Shown piece after piece: positions 8,067 to 15,001 of a stretch of DNA of 19,051 nt. Position 1 is the stretch's first letter, and each line of letters starts with the position of its first letter. The position numbers and the translations under genes were made by a program. Under the pieces are notes generated by a model. The model ran no database searches. It saw only the letters and a program-made list of their open reading frames with translations, and was not told where the DNA came from. Where the stretch lies: the NCBI GenBank assembly GCA_019090225.1, contig JAHRWI010000209.1, positions 1 to 19,051 on the forward strand, given 5' to 3'. The DNA is from Porticoccaceae bacterium. Lineage in GTDB: Bacteria; Pseudomonadota; Gammaproteobacteria; Pseudomonadales; Porticoccaceae.

Positions 8067-10391
8067 TTACAGCCCACACCCATACTGCTCGTCACGCTGG
8101 CCAAGTGTCAGTTGCTCTGCCTCAGATGCCAGATGTCGATAACGCCCGGCCTCGACAAGAACAGCGCATAACTCTTGTTTTCTGTCACCGGACTGGGCCA
8201 GAAGTTCGATTCTATGATTCATCGCCGTCCGCCAGTGGGGCGAGCCATCGGGCTGAGCGCCACTTATTTTTGCCCAGGCACGCTCAGCGGTAAAGGTATC
8301 GGCAATGGCCTCAGCGCTTTCTGCGTAGGCTGTCCAGGCGTCGCCAGAATTAGGAAAGGCCTGGACCATGGCTTTGGCCATATCAAAGGCTTCAACGCCA
8401 CGACCAACTTTTGTTGCAGCGCGAATTTGTAACAAACGCAATTGCCTCTGATCGTGGGTTTGCCCTGCCAGGGCTGGATACAAAGCGTCTGCCAGGGGGA
8501 TTAATTGCGCGAACGCTTCGCGGCGCTCCTTTTCTAGCAAAAATCGATAAATCTCTTTCTGTGTCGCAGCATCCATACTCGATCCAGCTTTGCCTTTATT
8601 TACAAGGGCCGTGATAAACGACTGTAACTGGGCCTGATCAGTTTTATCCAATGCACGCAATTTAGTCCACAGCAAAACCTGCTTCACATTCCCATCGAGC
8701 TGCACTTTCTGATCTTTTTCGGCCTTCCGATGAATGGCCTCAATAGCACTGAGCACACCGGCCAAATCCTGATTCAGCACCGTGCGCATTTGTAGCCGCA
8801 CGGCTCGTACCCAAAGTTTTTTCCCGACTCGCCGAGACAGTTCGTTGAGATGCCTCAACACCGCCTCCGCCTTACCCTGCTGCTTCGCGACGGAGCCACT
8901 CTCGGCCGCTGTATTAAATTCCGTGACCGCCCGTTTTAGTTGTGACAAAGAGATAGAACCTTTGAGCCGAGAATCTTTTTTAGCCTCGCTGAGATGATAT
9001 TTAGCTCGGTCAGGATTAAAACTCAGTTGCCCCAAAGCAAGATGAACCGAACCAACATTTGGGTCCTTAGGGGTTTTAGTCAAAAAATAATCCCCGGCCC
9101 GGAGTACCCGGGCACGATTTTTATCGCTATTTTTTTGCTCATACAAAGCCTGAGCAATGAGAAAAGACAGTTTTGGCAAAGCGTTTATAACGCCACCGGG
9201 TAAATCACTTTCATTACGGAGTGTTTCAACCACGGCATAAGCATCGTGAAACTGTTCGATTTTTAGCAGGGCCACGGCGTAGTGATATTGCAGGGTGCGC
9301 AGATTGATCAACATCTTCAGGCCACCCTGGCGCTGAAAATCCCGATATTTTAATACCGCTGTATCGTACTGCTGATAGGCGTAGGCGAATTCAGTGTCAA
9401 CATACAAGGAGAAAATCCCCAGATCCTGACCGACGATTTCATCCCGAAAGGACATGATTCGGGCCACCAGCCCACTATTGAGGTAGCCATCTGCGATCAA
9501 GCGTTTCAGTCGCGCGCCCGCACCAATAGCACCAGCACCGCTGTCTCGATGTTGCTCGAGTAGAGCAAAGGCTTCTTCGAGATAGACATTGGCAATGCTC
9601 GGCGTTAACGGCCCGTCTTTCACAGCTTCAATAGGCTGAATCTCACCCCGCCGAATAGCCAGTACAGTCAATTCCGAATCTGCGATTTTACGCACCGGGT
9701 TTTCAGGGTCACTGACCAGGGCTTGCACCAGACGCTGGAAACGCTGCTCTGCTAATGCCTCATCACCTCTGGCAGCAGCGACGTAGCCCATACCCAACCA
9801 ACTGCCATAGACAACGCCGGGATATAAAATGCGCACTGAGGATGCCTGAAAACCACTTTCTGCCTTATTCAGCCAACTGACTTGATCTCGCTCCCCGGCC
9901 TTGCTGTGGGCAATACCCAACATAGCCCAGGCCTGCCAATAACTGAATGCCGACAGGGAGTAATTAATATCGTGCCAAATATCAGACCGATAAAGCCGCT
10001 CAAGCTGAGCTTCATCTTCATTGGTGGCGCTTTCAAGAGATCGGATTTTATCCCGACAACGATTACGCAGGCTATCAGCCTGCTTAATTAAGCGATCAAA
10101 ATTGCTTTTGTCACCGCCAATTTCTCTGGTTTTTGACACCAGGTTGCCATAGCTATCTGCGATCACAACAAAATCTTTAGCAGTTAAAGCTGAGATATCA
10201 CCGTTGGCAACATCCATCAACTGCGCCGCCAGTTTATTGGCTGCCGTTAACGATGAAACGCTCAGAGTTTGTGCTTTCAAAGCGCTCAGGGTGTTAACCC
10301 CATAGGCCAGGCAACTACTTAGAAGCACACTTAGAAGCGCCACGTATAAACCGACCAGTCGCCAGCTACGTAATAATCTTTGCGACACCAC
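8067..10391 (-). CDS. Large exported TPR-like repeat protein, probable lipoprotein
   Basis: The 774-residue product begins with an export signal (RLLRSWRLVGLYVALLSVLL). It is followed by LSSC, a fair lipobox that would place the lipidated Cys at residue 27; the next residue is Leu, compatible with outer-membrane sorting. The remainder is almost entirely helical, Ala/Leu-rich and repetitive, with TPR-like units (AEQRFQRLVQALVSDPENP; QAFPNSGDAWTAYAESAEAI). It has no catalytic motif I recognise, so a scaffold or partner-binding role is inferred. Translation starts at a GTG that shares one base with the stop of the VWA gene (TAGTG), so the two are translationally coupled. TPR proteins also accompany the TonB2 cluster of Vibrio and VWA proteins of Bat operons, which supports an accessory role to the VWA protein. 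Confidence 0.75.
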   Translation of the reverse strand: MVSQRLLRSWRLVGLYVALLSVLLSSCLAYGVNTLSALKAQTLSVSSLTAANKLAAQLMDVANGDISALTAKDFVVIADSYGNLVSKTREIGGDKSNFDRLIKQADSLRNRCRDKIRSLESATNEDEAQLERLYRSDIWHDINYSLSAFSYWQAWAMLGIAHSKAGERDQVSWLNKAESGFQASSVRILYPGVVYGSWLGMGYVAAARGDEALAEQRFQRLVQALVSDPENPVRKIADSELTVLAIRRGEIQPIEAVKDGPLTPSIANVYLEEAFALLEQHRDSGAGAIGAGARLKRLIADGYLNSGLVARIMSFRDEIVGQDLGIFSLYVDTEFAYAYQQYDTAVLKYRDFQRQGGLKMLINLRTLQYHYAVALLKIEQFHDAYAVVETLRNESDLPGGVINALPKLSFLIAQALYEQKNSDKNRARVLRAGDYFLTKTPKDPNVGSVHLALGQLSFNPDRAKYHLSEAKKDSRLKGSISLSQLKRAVTEFNTAAESGSVAKQQGKAEAVLRHLNELSRRVGKKLWVRAVRLQMRTVLNQDLAGVLSAIEAIHRKAEKDQKVQLDGNVKQVLLWTKLRALDKTDQAQLQSFITALVNKGKAGSSMDAATQKEIYRFLLEKERREAFAQLIPLADALYPALAGQTHDQRQLRLLQIRAATKVGRGVEAFDMAKAMVQAFPNSGDAWTAYAESAEAIADTFTAERAWAKISGAQPDGSPHWRTAMNHRIELLAQSGDRKQELCAVLVEAGRYRHLASEAEQLTLGQRDEQYGCGL

Positions 10392-11485
10392 TACAGCCCC
10401 TCCAGCAAGAGTGCCGTTTCACGGGCAAACTGACCGCCCATAATCAAAGACATAAGATGTCGAGTGATCTTGATGTCACCATCCATGGTTGAGGCAATGC
10501 CACCCCCCGCTTCGGCAAGGAGCTGAAAATCGAGCATCGGCTTACCGGAATAAAACGCTCGATTTACCGACCGACCCAACATTGCCTCGAGCATGGCAGG
10601 GTTAGCATCCCGGCTGACATCGAGCGCGGATATTTGCCCACCGTTCTGAGCAAAACCTTTATTAATCGATAACAAAGACGACATAGCGTTTTTGTGAGGG
10701 GGTGCGTCGCCCAATACGATGATCACCTTTTTAGCACCCAGCCGCCAGGCACCCTGGTTAATGGCCACTTTCACCCCCTCGTAAACGGCCTCTTGGTGGC
10801 TACCGCCCCCTTCAGCCGTGAGACCGCCAAGAAAGCGCACCAGTTTGTTCAGAGAAAAGGTCAGGGTTTGCAACTTGGTAACGTAGCCCGGCTCACCGTA
10901 ATCACGATAGGCCACTACGCCAAAACGGGACACCGGCACCAGCAGACGTATGGCATCGACCATATCAATCATCCGACTGTTGACCTCCGTCAGAACCCAG
11001 TCCATAGAGCCGGTGGTATCGACAACAAATATCACATCAAGGCCGGTCTCCCTCAAGCCCTGAACATACGCCGCAAAACGGTTCGCCGAATCACCCAAAC
11101 CCGTCCCCGCGCCGGTGCCATAACCGGCAAGCCCCTGCCCAGCAGTGACCGGCGCATTAGATAACAGCGGTGCAGCAAAGCCCGCCGAACTGCGCCCACC
11201 AGCGGCCGCTTCCATCGCCAAATTAACATCCGGCGGCGGTGGCGCCAGCGCCGAGGTCGGCACCAGCACCGGCGGCGGTTCAAATTCGATACTCTCCTCA
11301 AATACCAGCTCTTCTTTTTCGGGCAGCTCGCTCAGATCGAGCATGATCTCCACTTCTTGAGTGCTCTCTGCTCGGCTAAGGGGTTGTACCATTGACAGGG
11401 AAGCCTGCCAGGAGAGGATAAGATGTATCGCCAGGGATACGGCCAGCAGAATGCCCCAGACACTGAATAACTTAAGCCATTTCAT
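10391..11485 (-). CDS. TonB-like membrane anchor fused to a VWA domain
   Basis: The 364-residue product has one N-terminal membrane helix (about 8-28) containing SLAIH. This reproduces the SxxxH spacing of the TonB anchor (Ser17 and His21 here; Ser16 and His20 in E. coli TonB). An acidic and proline-rich periplasmic linker follows (about 45-90, including EPPPVLVP and LAPPPPDV), then a Gly/Ala-rich stretch. From residue 149 there is a von Willebrand A domain: the metal-ion site DTTGS at 156-160, a Thr near 223 in GGLTAEGGG, and Asp260 in VLGDAPPH. No TonB C-terminal domain is present. The gene follows exbB-exbD-exbD on the same strand after a 106-base spacer and overlaps the repeat-protein gene by one base. 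I infer an energised periplasmic VWA effector moved by the ExbB/ExbD motor. No strong ribosome binding site precedes the ATG. Confidence 0.85.
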   Translation of the reverse strand: MKWLKLFSVWGILLAVSLAIHLILSWQASLSMVQPLSRAESTQEVEIMLDLSELPEKEELVFEESIEFEPPPVLVPTSALAPPPPDVNLAMEAAAGGRSSAGFAAPLLSNAPVTAGQGLAGYGTGAGTGLGDSANRFAAYVQGLRETGLDVIFVVDTTGSMDWVLTEVNSRMIDMVDAIRLLVPVSRFGVVAYRDYGEPGYVTKLQTLTFSLNKLVRFLGGLTAEGGGSHQEAVYEGVKVAINQGAWRLGAKKVIIVLGDAPPHKNAMSSLLSINKGFAQNGGQISALDVSRDANPAMLEAMLGRSVNRAFYSGKPMLDFQLLAEAGGGIASTMDGDIKITRHLMSLIMGGQFARETALLLEGL

Positions 11486-11534
11486 TGGTCTAGCTGAACC
11501 AAAGTTCGAATTAAGCAGCTTCGACCAGAACGAG

Positions 11535-11570
11535 CGTCATAAACAACTTCATAAGCAATGTCATAAACAA
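11535..11570. repeat. Three tandem 12-base repeats in the exbD2-VWA spacer
   Basis: On the + strand the units are CGTCATAAACAA, CTTCATAAGCAA and TGTCATAAACAA, with no bases between them. The block is bracketed by the inverted hexamers CGAGCG (11531-11536) and CGCTCG (11572-11577). It occupies the middle of the only long spacer inside the operon. Confidence 0.8.
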
Positions 11571-11591
11571 GCGCTCGACTGTAGAACACGT

Positions 11592-12008
11592 CTAAAGCAC
11601 CTTGTCACGATCAATAGTTACCAGGGCAACCCGGGAAATCTGTAGAAATTTTAAATCCTCAAGCACAGGAATAAAATGCGCCGCCGGTGTATTGGCGTCA
11701 GCCCGTAAACGCACTTTTACTGGCAGAGGCAATCCATCAGCGCGATAGCTCTCAGCCCAGGCCGGAACCGTGGTCGGTTTGCCGTCCCAGGACAGCACTC
11801 CATCCCGGGTTAACTCCAACTCTGTCGGGGCGCTTTCGGTGATCTGTTCGCTGATCGATTCAGGTGGGGCTATATCCTGATTAAAACTTTCAGAAAAGCT
11901 GCCCACCACAATAAAAAACAACAGCAGCAGAAACGTCATATTAATGATGGGCAGAATATTGCCCTCAAGATGGGCTTTGGATTTTCTATTTTCCTCTAAA
12001 TCAAACAT
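11592..12008 (-). CDS. ExbD/TolR-type protein, second copy, lacking the membrane Asp
   Basis: ExbD/TolR proteins have one membrane helix and a small periplasmic domain, and sit inside the ExbB/TolQ channel. The 138-residue product has a short charged N-terminus (FDLEENRKSKAHLEG), then NILPIINMTFLLLLFFIVV, and a periplasmic domain ending KFLQISRVALVTIDRDKVL, typical of the family. The residue equivalent to the essential membrane Asp (Asp25 in E. coli ExbD) is Asn23, encoded by AAT at 11940-11942. It starts 6 bases after the stop of the first exbD gene. It may act as a structural or asymmetric partner of the first ExbD rather than as a proton-carrying subunit; that role is inference. Confidence 0.9.
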   Translation of the reverse strand: MFDLEENRKSKAHLEGNILPIINMTFLLLLFFIVVGSFSESFNQDIAPPESISEQITESAPTELELTRDGVLSWDGKPTTVPAWAESYRADGLPLPVKVRLRADANTPAAHFIPVLEDLKFLQISRVALVTIDRDKVL

Positions 12009-12014
12009 AAGCGC

Positions 12015-12461
12015 TTATTCTGGTTTTATGGCGACTTTTTTGGAGACTTTGCTGGTCGATTCAGTCTTGCCAAGAGGCAAAATCTGAATTTTCTCTAAGG
12101 CGTGGGCTTTTAACTGATCCATAGCATTGACCAATAATTGCAGCGCAGCAAGATCGTGAACTTCAAGTAGCACTGCGGTTTCAGCATCAAACTGCTTGCT
12201 ATCAAGATAACTACCCAGCCCATTCAGGGCTATGGCTTCCCCCTGAATCCATAATTTGCCATCTTCAAATAGCTGTAGATTAAGTTGCTCACCGGCACTT
12301 TTACTCTGCTCCTCACGCTCTGGAACATTAAAACCCAGCTCTCTAAATTCGGTGAAACTGGTTTCCAGAATAAAAAACACCAGCAAAATAAACACCAGAT
12401 CCGCCAGCGGCGTGAGACTGATACGGCGGATGTTTTTCTTATGATGAGAGTGCAGATGCAC
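12015..12461 (-). CDS. ExbD/TolR-type protein, first copy, with the membrane Asp
   Basis: The 148-residue product has a basic, His-rich start (HLHSHHKKNIRR). One membrane helix, ISLTPLADLVFILLVFFIL, carries the conserved proton-pathway Asp at residue 21. A periplasmic domain follows, with the usual QLLVNAMDQLKAHALEKIQIL ending and an extra Ser/Lys-rich tail. The start is a GTG 21 bases after the exbB stop, and no ATG is available. With exbB upstream and a second exbD downstream, it should form the stator-like proton channel of this envelope complex. The one-ExbB, two-ExbD set recalls the AglRQS motor of Myxococcus. Confidence 0.92.
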   Translation of the reverse strand: MHLHSHHKKNIRRISLTPLADLVFILLVFFILETSFTEFRELGFNVPEREEQSKSAGEQLNLQLFEDGKLWIQGEAIALNGLGSYLDSKQFDAETAVLLEVHDLAALQLLVNAMDQLKAHALEKIQILPLGKTESTSKVSKKVAIKPE

Positions 12462-12482
12462 GATAATCGCCGGGCAATATCG

Positions 12483-13100
12483 CTAGTACTGTTCAGACAG
12501 CTTAGCGGTAAATAAGCGTGTTAACTGATTTTCCATACCACGGCGAATCGTGGTCGCTCGGCTTTCGAGCATGGCGTGAATCATAGCGAAGGGTATCGCC
12601 ACAGTGAGTCCCACAGCCGTGGTTAGTAAGGCTTCCCAAATACCTCCAGCAAGGACGCCGGTATCGGCACCGCCGCCGTCGTTGGCTAAGCCGGAGAAGA
12701 CATCGATCATGCCCAACACGGTGCCCAATAAGCCCAGCATCGGCGACAGATAAGCAATGAGTTCAATAAATGAATTGAGGCTGTTAACCCGCGTGACGAT
12801 CTGTTGACCCTGGCGGGTCAGCTCTTCGCGGATTTTATCTTCGCTGTCGCGCTGCTCAGTGAGCCAGGTAATCCCGTTGTGTAGTAATTTTCCAAGCGGT
12901 GAACCCCTGCCTGCCAGGGCCGCTAATGCCGCTTCGCTTTCACCCGCCACCCAGTGATTAATGGCCTTGTCAGTCTGGCACTGTTTGCCCTTTGAATAAG
13001 CTCGGTACTGTAGGGTTTTATATAAGACGATGGCGAATCCGACAACGGACAAGGCCATCAGGACGATGACAACCGGGCCACCCAGCTCAATCAATTCCAT
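12483..13100 (-). CDS. MotA/TolQ/ExbB proton channel family protein
   Basis: ExbB/TolQ proteins form pentamers in the inner membrane and, with ExbD/TolR, convert proton flow into movement of a periplasmic partner. The 205-residue product has three membrane segments (about 8-28, 113-133 and 155-178). The conserved core is SPMLGLLGTVLGMIDVF followed by GIWEALLTTAVGLTVAIPFAM, which keeps the conserved Glu and Thr of the third helix. It is the first gene of a six-gene - strand run. AGGAAACACT precedes its ATG, giving a usable ribosome binding site. Whether it is closer to ExbB or TolQ cannot be settled by eye. No tolA, pal or tonB gene of standard type lies nearby. Confidence 0.93.
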   Translation of the reverse strand: MELIELGGPVVIVLMALSVVGFAIVLYKTLQYRAYSKGKQCQTDKAINHWVAGESEAALAALAGRGSPLGKLLHNGITWLTEQRDSEDKIREELTRQGQQIVTRVNSLNSFIELIAYLSPMLGLLGTVLGMIDVFSGLANDGGGADTGVLAGGIWEALLTTAVGLTVAIPFAMIHAMLESRATTIRRGMENQLTRLFTAKLSEQY

Positions 13101-13164
13101 AGTGTTTCCTGTAGGTCATTACTGCTAATTGTAATTATTCTGATTTTTAATACTGATGGTATTG

Positions 13165-13193
13165 ATCCTACGGCTTGCTGGCTTATACCTCAA
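13165..13193 (-). promoter_or_regulatory. Possible promoter of the exbB operon
   Basis: Read on the - strand, TTGAGG and TAGGAT are 17 bases apart (4/6 match each). They would start transcription about 58 bases before the exbB ATG. They lie in the 202-base gap between the GFA gene and exbB, where a promoter for the six-gene run is expected. Confidence 0.35.
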
Positions 13194-13302
13194 TATTTAC
13201 GCAGCCAATAGTACACTTTTTTTAAGACCGTATTTTTACCACCGTACATTTACGACTGGGTACTTATGATCACCAAACAGCAAGTATCACTAGACAGCAA
13301 GC

Positions 13303-13758
13303 CTAAACCTGGCGGCGGTGTGCGGGTGGCGGCAAACCGGCTGCTTCCGCGGGTAAATCGCGTTTATATTTTGGCAAGTCCGGATCCAGACTGACCCAGG
13401 GCTGGGCGAAATCTAGCCAGGCATCCAGTTCTGGTTTGAATTGCTCGGGATGATCCAGGGTGATGGCATAGACCGGGCGCATGCCTTTGACACGGGTGGT
13501 ATGGGCAAAAATCGTCGTACCACACTGACCGCAAAAGGCTCGCGCCACATCGTGACCACTATCACCCATACTCATATATTCTTTGTATTCACCCTGAATA
13601 GTCAGGGCTTTGGTGGGCACCAACAATACCGGGGCATAGGCACCACCGGTGGCATGCTGGCAGGATCGACAGTGACAATTTGCCTGAGCAAATGGTTGCT
13701 TGTCGATTGCATAACGTACCGCGCCGCAAAAACAACCGCCGTTTATTGGTAATTCCAT
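13303..13758 (-). CDS. GFA-family zinc protein (glutathione-dependent formaldehyde-activating type)
   Basis: GFA/DUF636 proteins are small zinc-binding proteins; a few act on S-hydroxymethylglutathione, most have no known substrate. The 151-residue product shows the ligand pattern: CFCG near residues 9-12, CHCRSC near 28-33 and CGQCG near 75-80. These are the cysteines of the structural and catalytic zinc sites. The ATG at 13758 is preferred over a GTG at 13761 because an AGAGG sits upstream at normal spacing. It follows the LysR gene by 49 bases on the same strand and may share its transcript. The C-terminus (GLPPPAHRRQV) is not conserved family sequence. Confidence 0.88.
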   Translation of the reverse strand: MELPINGGCFCGAVRYAIDKQPFAQANCHCRSCQHATGGAYAPVLLVPTKALTIQGEYKEYMSMGDSGHDVARAFCGQCGTTIFAHTTRVKGMRPVYAITLDHPEQFKPELDAWLDFAQPWVSLDPDLPKYKRDLPAEAAGLPPPAHRRQV

Positions 13759-13807
13759 CACTCGACCTCTTCACCTATACAAAAAATACTGATCCAGGAC
13801 TATAGTT

Positions 13808-14683
13808 TTAAAGATAAGTTGATAGCCTGCCTTCAATCAAGTCTTTTCGTGATGACAGGCTATCAATCAAAAAGTCCCGGCATACTCGTACCCGGGCCGT
13901 GCTGCGCAGATCGGCGTGAATAAGTACCCACAGGCCCCAATCACTGGGTTCTATATCCAGATTTAGCCTGAGCAAATCACCGCCTATATCACCGGACCAA
14001 CAAGGCATCCTCGCGAGACCCAGACCTTCCCGCACGGCGGCCTGCATGGATATAGCATCATCCACCCGCAAAGCCACCTGGGCATCAGGGAAATGCTGCA
14101 ATACCCAATCGGGCGTATTTAGTTCATCCCGCCAAAGTATGACCTCATGACGCTGCAAGCCACGCGCCTGATATTTCGCTGAGGTGTAAATTCCACGATC
14201 AAAATCCGCCACTTTTTTACCGACCAGGTGCTCTGGGGGTTTAGGCGTGCCCCGGATCGCGATATCCGCTTCTCGGGCACCCAAATCTCGCACCTCCGTG
14301 GTGATAAACAGCTCCAGATCAATTTCTGGGTATTGATCCCGAAAGTTTTGTAAATCGGGCATCAACAAACTGTTAGCCATGCCGTGGAATGCCGTGATGC
14401 ATAACTTACCCTGCAGCCGGGTATCACGGCCAAAAAGCTCTCGCTCGACAATGCGGGTGCGATCCTCAATCTCCAGGGCATATTGATAAATATTCTCGGC
14501 GGCCTGGGTCATCACATAACCGCTGGGCAGATGCTCAAATAAACGCACATCATGCTGCTTTTCATATGCATTAATGCGGCGAGACACCGTCGAGTGATTC
14601 ACCCCAAGATCTACAGCAGCGCCAGATATAGTTCCACTCCTTGCCACTGCAAGAAAATATCGTAAATCATCCCAATTATTCAT
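13808..14683 (-). CDS. LysR-family transcriptional regulator
   Basis: The 291-residue product has an N-terminal winged helix-turn-helix (DLRYFLAVARSGTISGAAVDLGVNHSTVSRRI, residues 6-37). It is followed by the linker helix and a periplasmic-binding-protein-like effector domain of normal length. The VNHSTVSRRI recognition helix and the effector domain recall the CrgA/YafC-like subgroup, which often controls adjacent genes. The gene diverges from the small-protein cluster. Repeats of TTGCACA lie within 50 bases upstream of its start, so self-control and control of the divergent genes are both likely. The effector is unknown. Confidence 0.93.
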   Translation of the reverse strand: MNNWDDLRYFLAVARSGTISGAAVDLGVNHSTVSRRINAYEKQHDVRLFEHLPSGYVMTQAAENIYQYALEIEDRTRIVERELFGRDTRLQGKLCITAFHGMANSLLMPDLQNFRDQYPEIDLELFITTEVRDLGAREADIAIRGTPKPPEHLVGKKVADFDRGIYTSAKYQARGLQRHEVILWRDELNTPDWVLQHFPDAQVALRVDDAISMQAAVREGLGLARMPCWSGDIGGDLLRLNLDIEPSDWGLWVLIHADLRSTARVRVCRDFLIDSLSSRKDLIEGRLSTYL

Positions 14684-14685
14684 CC

Positions 14686-14730
14686 GTGCATTATTGCACA
14701 GTTAATTTGCACATACTGATAATTTACACA
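14686..14730. promoter_or_regulatory. Operator-like repeats between the LysR gene and the small-protein cluster
   Basis: Three direct copies of TTRCACA occur at 14694-14700, 14707-14713 and 14724-14730. The first forms half of the palindrome GTGCA-TTAT-TGCAC (14686-14699). The third overlaps the -35 hexamer of a candidate + strand promoter. This is where a LysR regulator would bind to control itself and the divergent genes, but the assignment is inference. Confidence 0.45.
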
Positions 14731-14751
14731 AAGGGCTCGCGGGTTTAGTCT
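14723..14751 (+). promoter_or_regulatory. Possible promoter of the first small membrane protein gene
   Basis: TTTACA (14723-14728, 5/6 match) and TAGTCT (14746-14751, 3/6 match) are separated by 17 bases. Transcription would begin near 14758, leaving a leader of about 97 bases before the start at 14855. Confidence 0.4.
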
Positions 14752-14779
14752 GCCTGGCAATCCGAAGCTGCCCCGCATT

Positions 14780-14794
14780 CAAGGAAGTTCCTTG
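14780..14794. repeat. Perfect palindrome in the leader of the first small gene
   Basis: CAAGGAA-G-TTCCTTG has seven-base arms around one centre base, with a further half site CAAGG at 14799-14803. It could be a regulator binding site. It is too tight to fold as a single-strand hairpin with a normal loop. Confidence 0.5.
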
Positions 14795-14854
14795 ACGCTC
14801 AAGGCAGAAAACTACGGTTCACGTACTACGATCAACATAAGGGAGAAATACGAT

Positions 14855-14992
14855 ATGAACACTAAAAACCAGGCTTTTGAAATCCCGTCAATCGCAGGTT
14901 ACGGCCTCAGCGCGACCCTGGGAATATTGGCGATAGTCTACGGACAGTGCGTTTTTACGGCGGTATCTATTGCCCAGCCAGCCTTATTTTAA
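14855..14992 (+). CDS. Small single-span membrane protein 1 (45 aa)
   Basis: I do not recognise a named family. The frame begins MNTKNQAFEIPSIAGYG, has a hydrophobic span at about residues 15-40 (including SATLGILAIVYG), and ends AQPALF. An AAGGGAG at 14839-14845, nine bases before the ATG, is a strong ribosome binding site. The frame resembles the next small gene (MNT start, SIA, then YG-xxx-F and VS at similar places) and shares the ending P-[AV]-L-F with the third. An inner-membrane location is likely; the function is unknown. The frame could be read upstream to 14792 from a TTG, but the binding site argues against it. Confidence 0.7.
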   Translation: MNTKNQAFEIPSIAGYGLSATLGILAIVYGQCVFTAVSIAQPALF

Positions 14993-15001
14993 GGCTGGCT
15001 G
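14975..15001. terminator. Strong hairpin overlapping the end of small gene 1
   Basis: CAGCCAGCCTTA and TAAGGCTGGCTG form a perfect 12-pair stem with a TTT loop that includes the stop codon. No run of T follows (TAGCTTTG), so it is either a weak terminator or an mRNA-stabilising hairpin. It would partly separate gene 1 from genes 2 and 3. Confidence 0.45.

Noticed and set aside
11361..11645. Open frame on the + strand with HKQ repeats
   Set aside because: It overlaps the VWA and exbD2 genes on the opposite strand; the repeats come from the 12-base tandem units.
13277..13301. ACAGCAAG repeated at a 17-base period downstream of the GFA gene
   Set aside because: Eight-base match only, no palindrome or promoter nearby.
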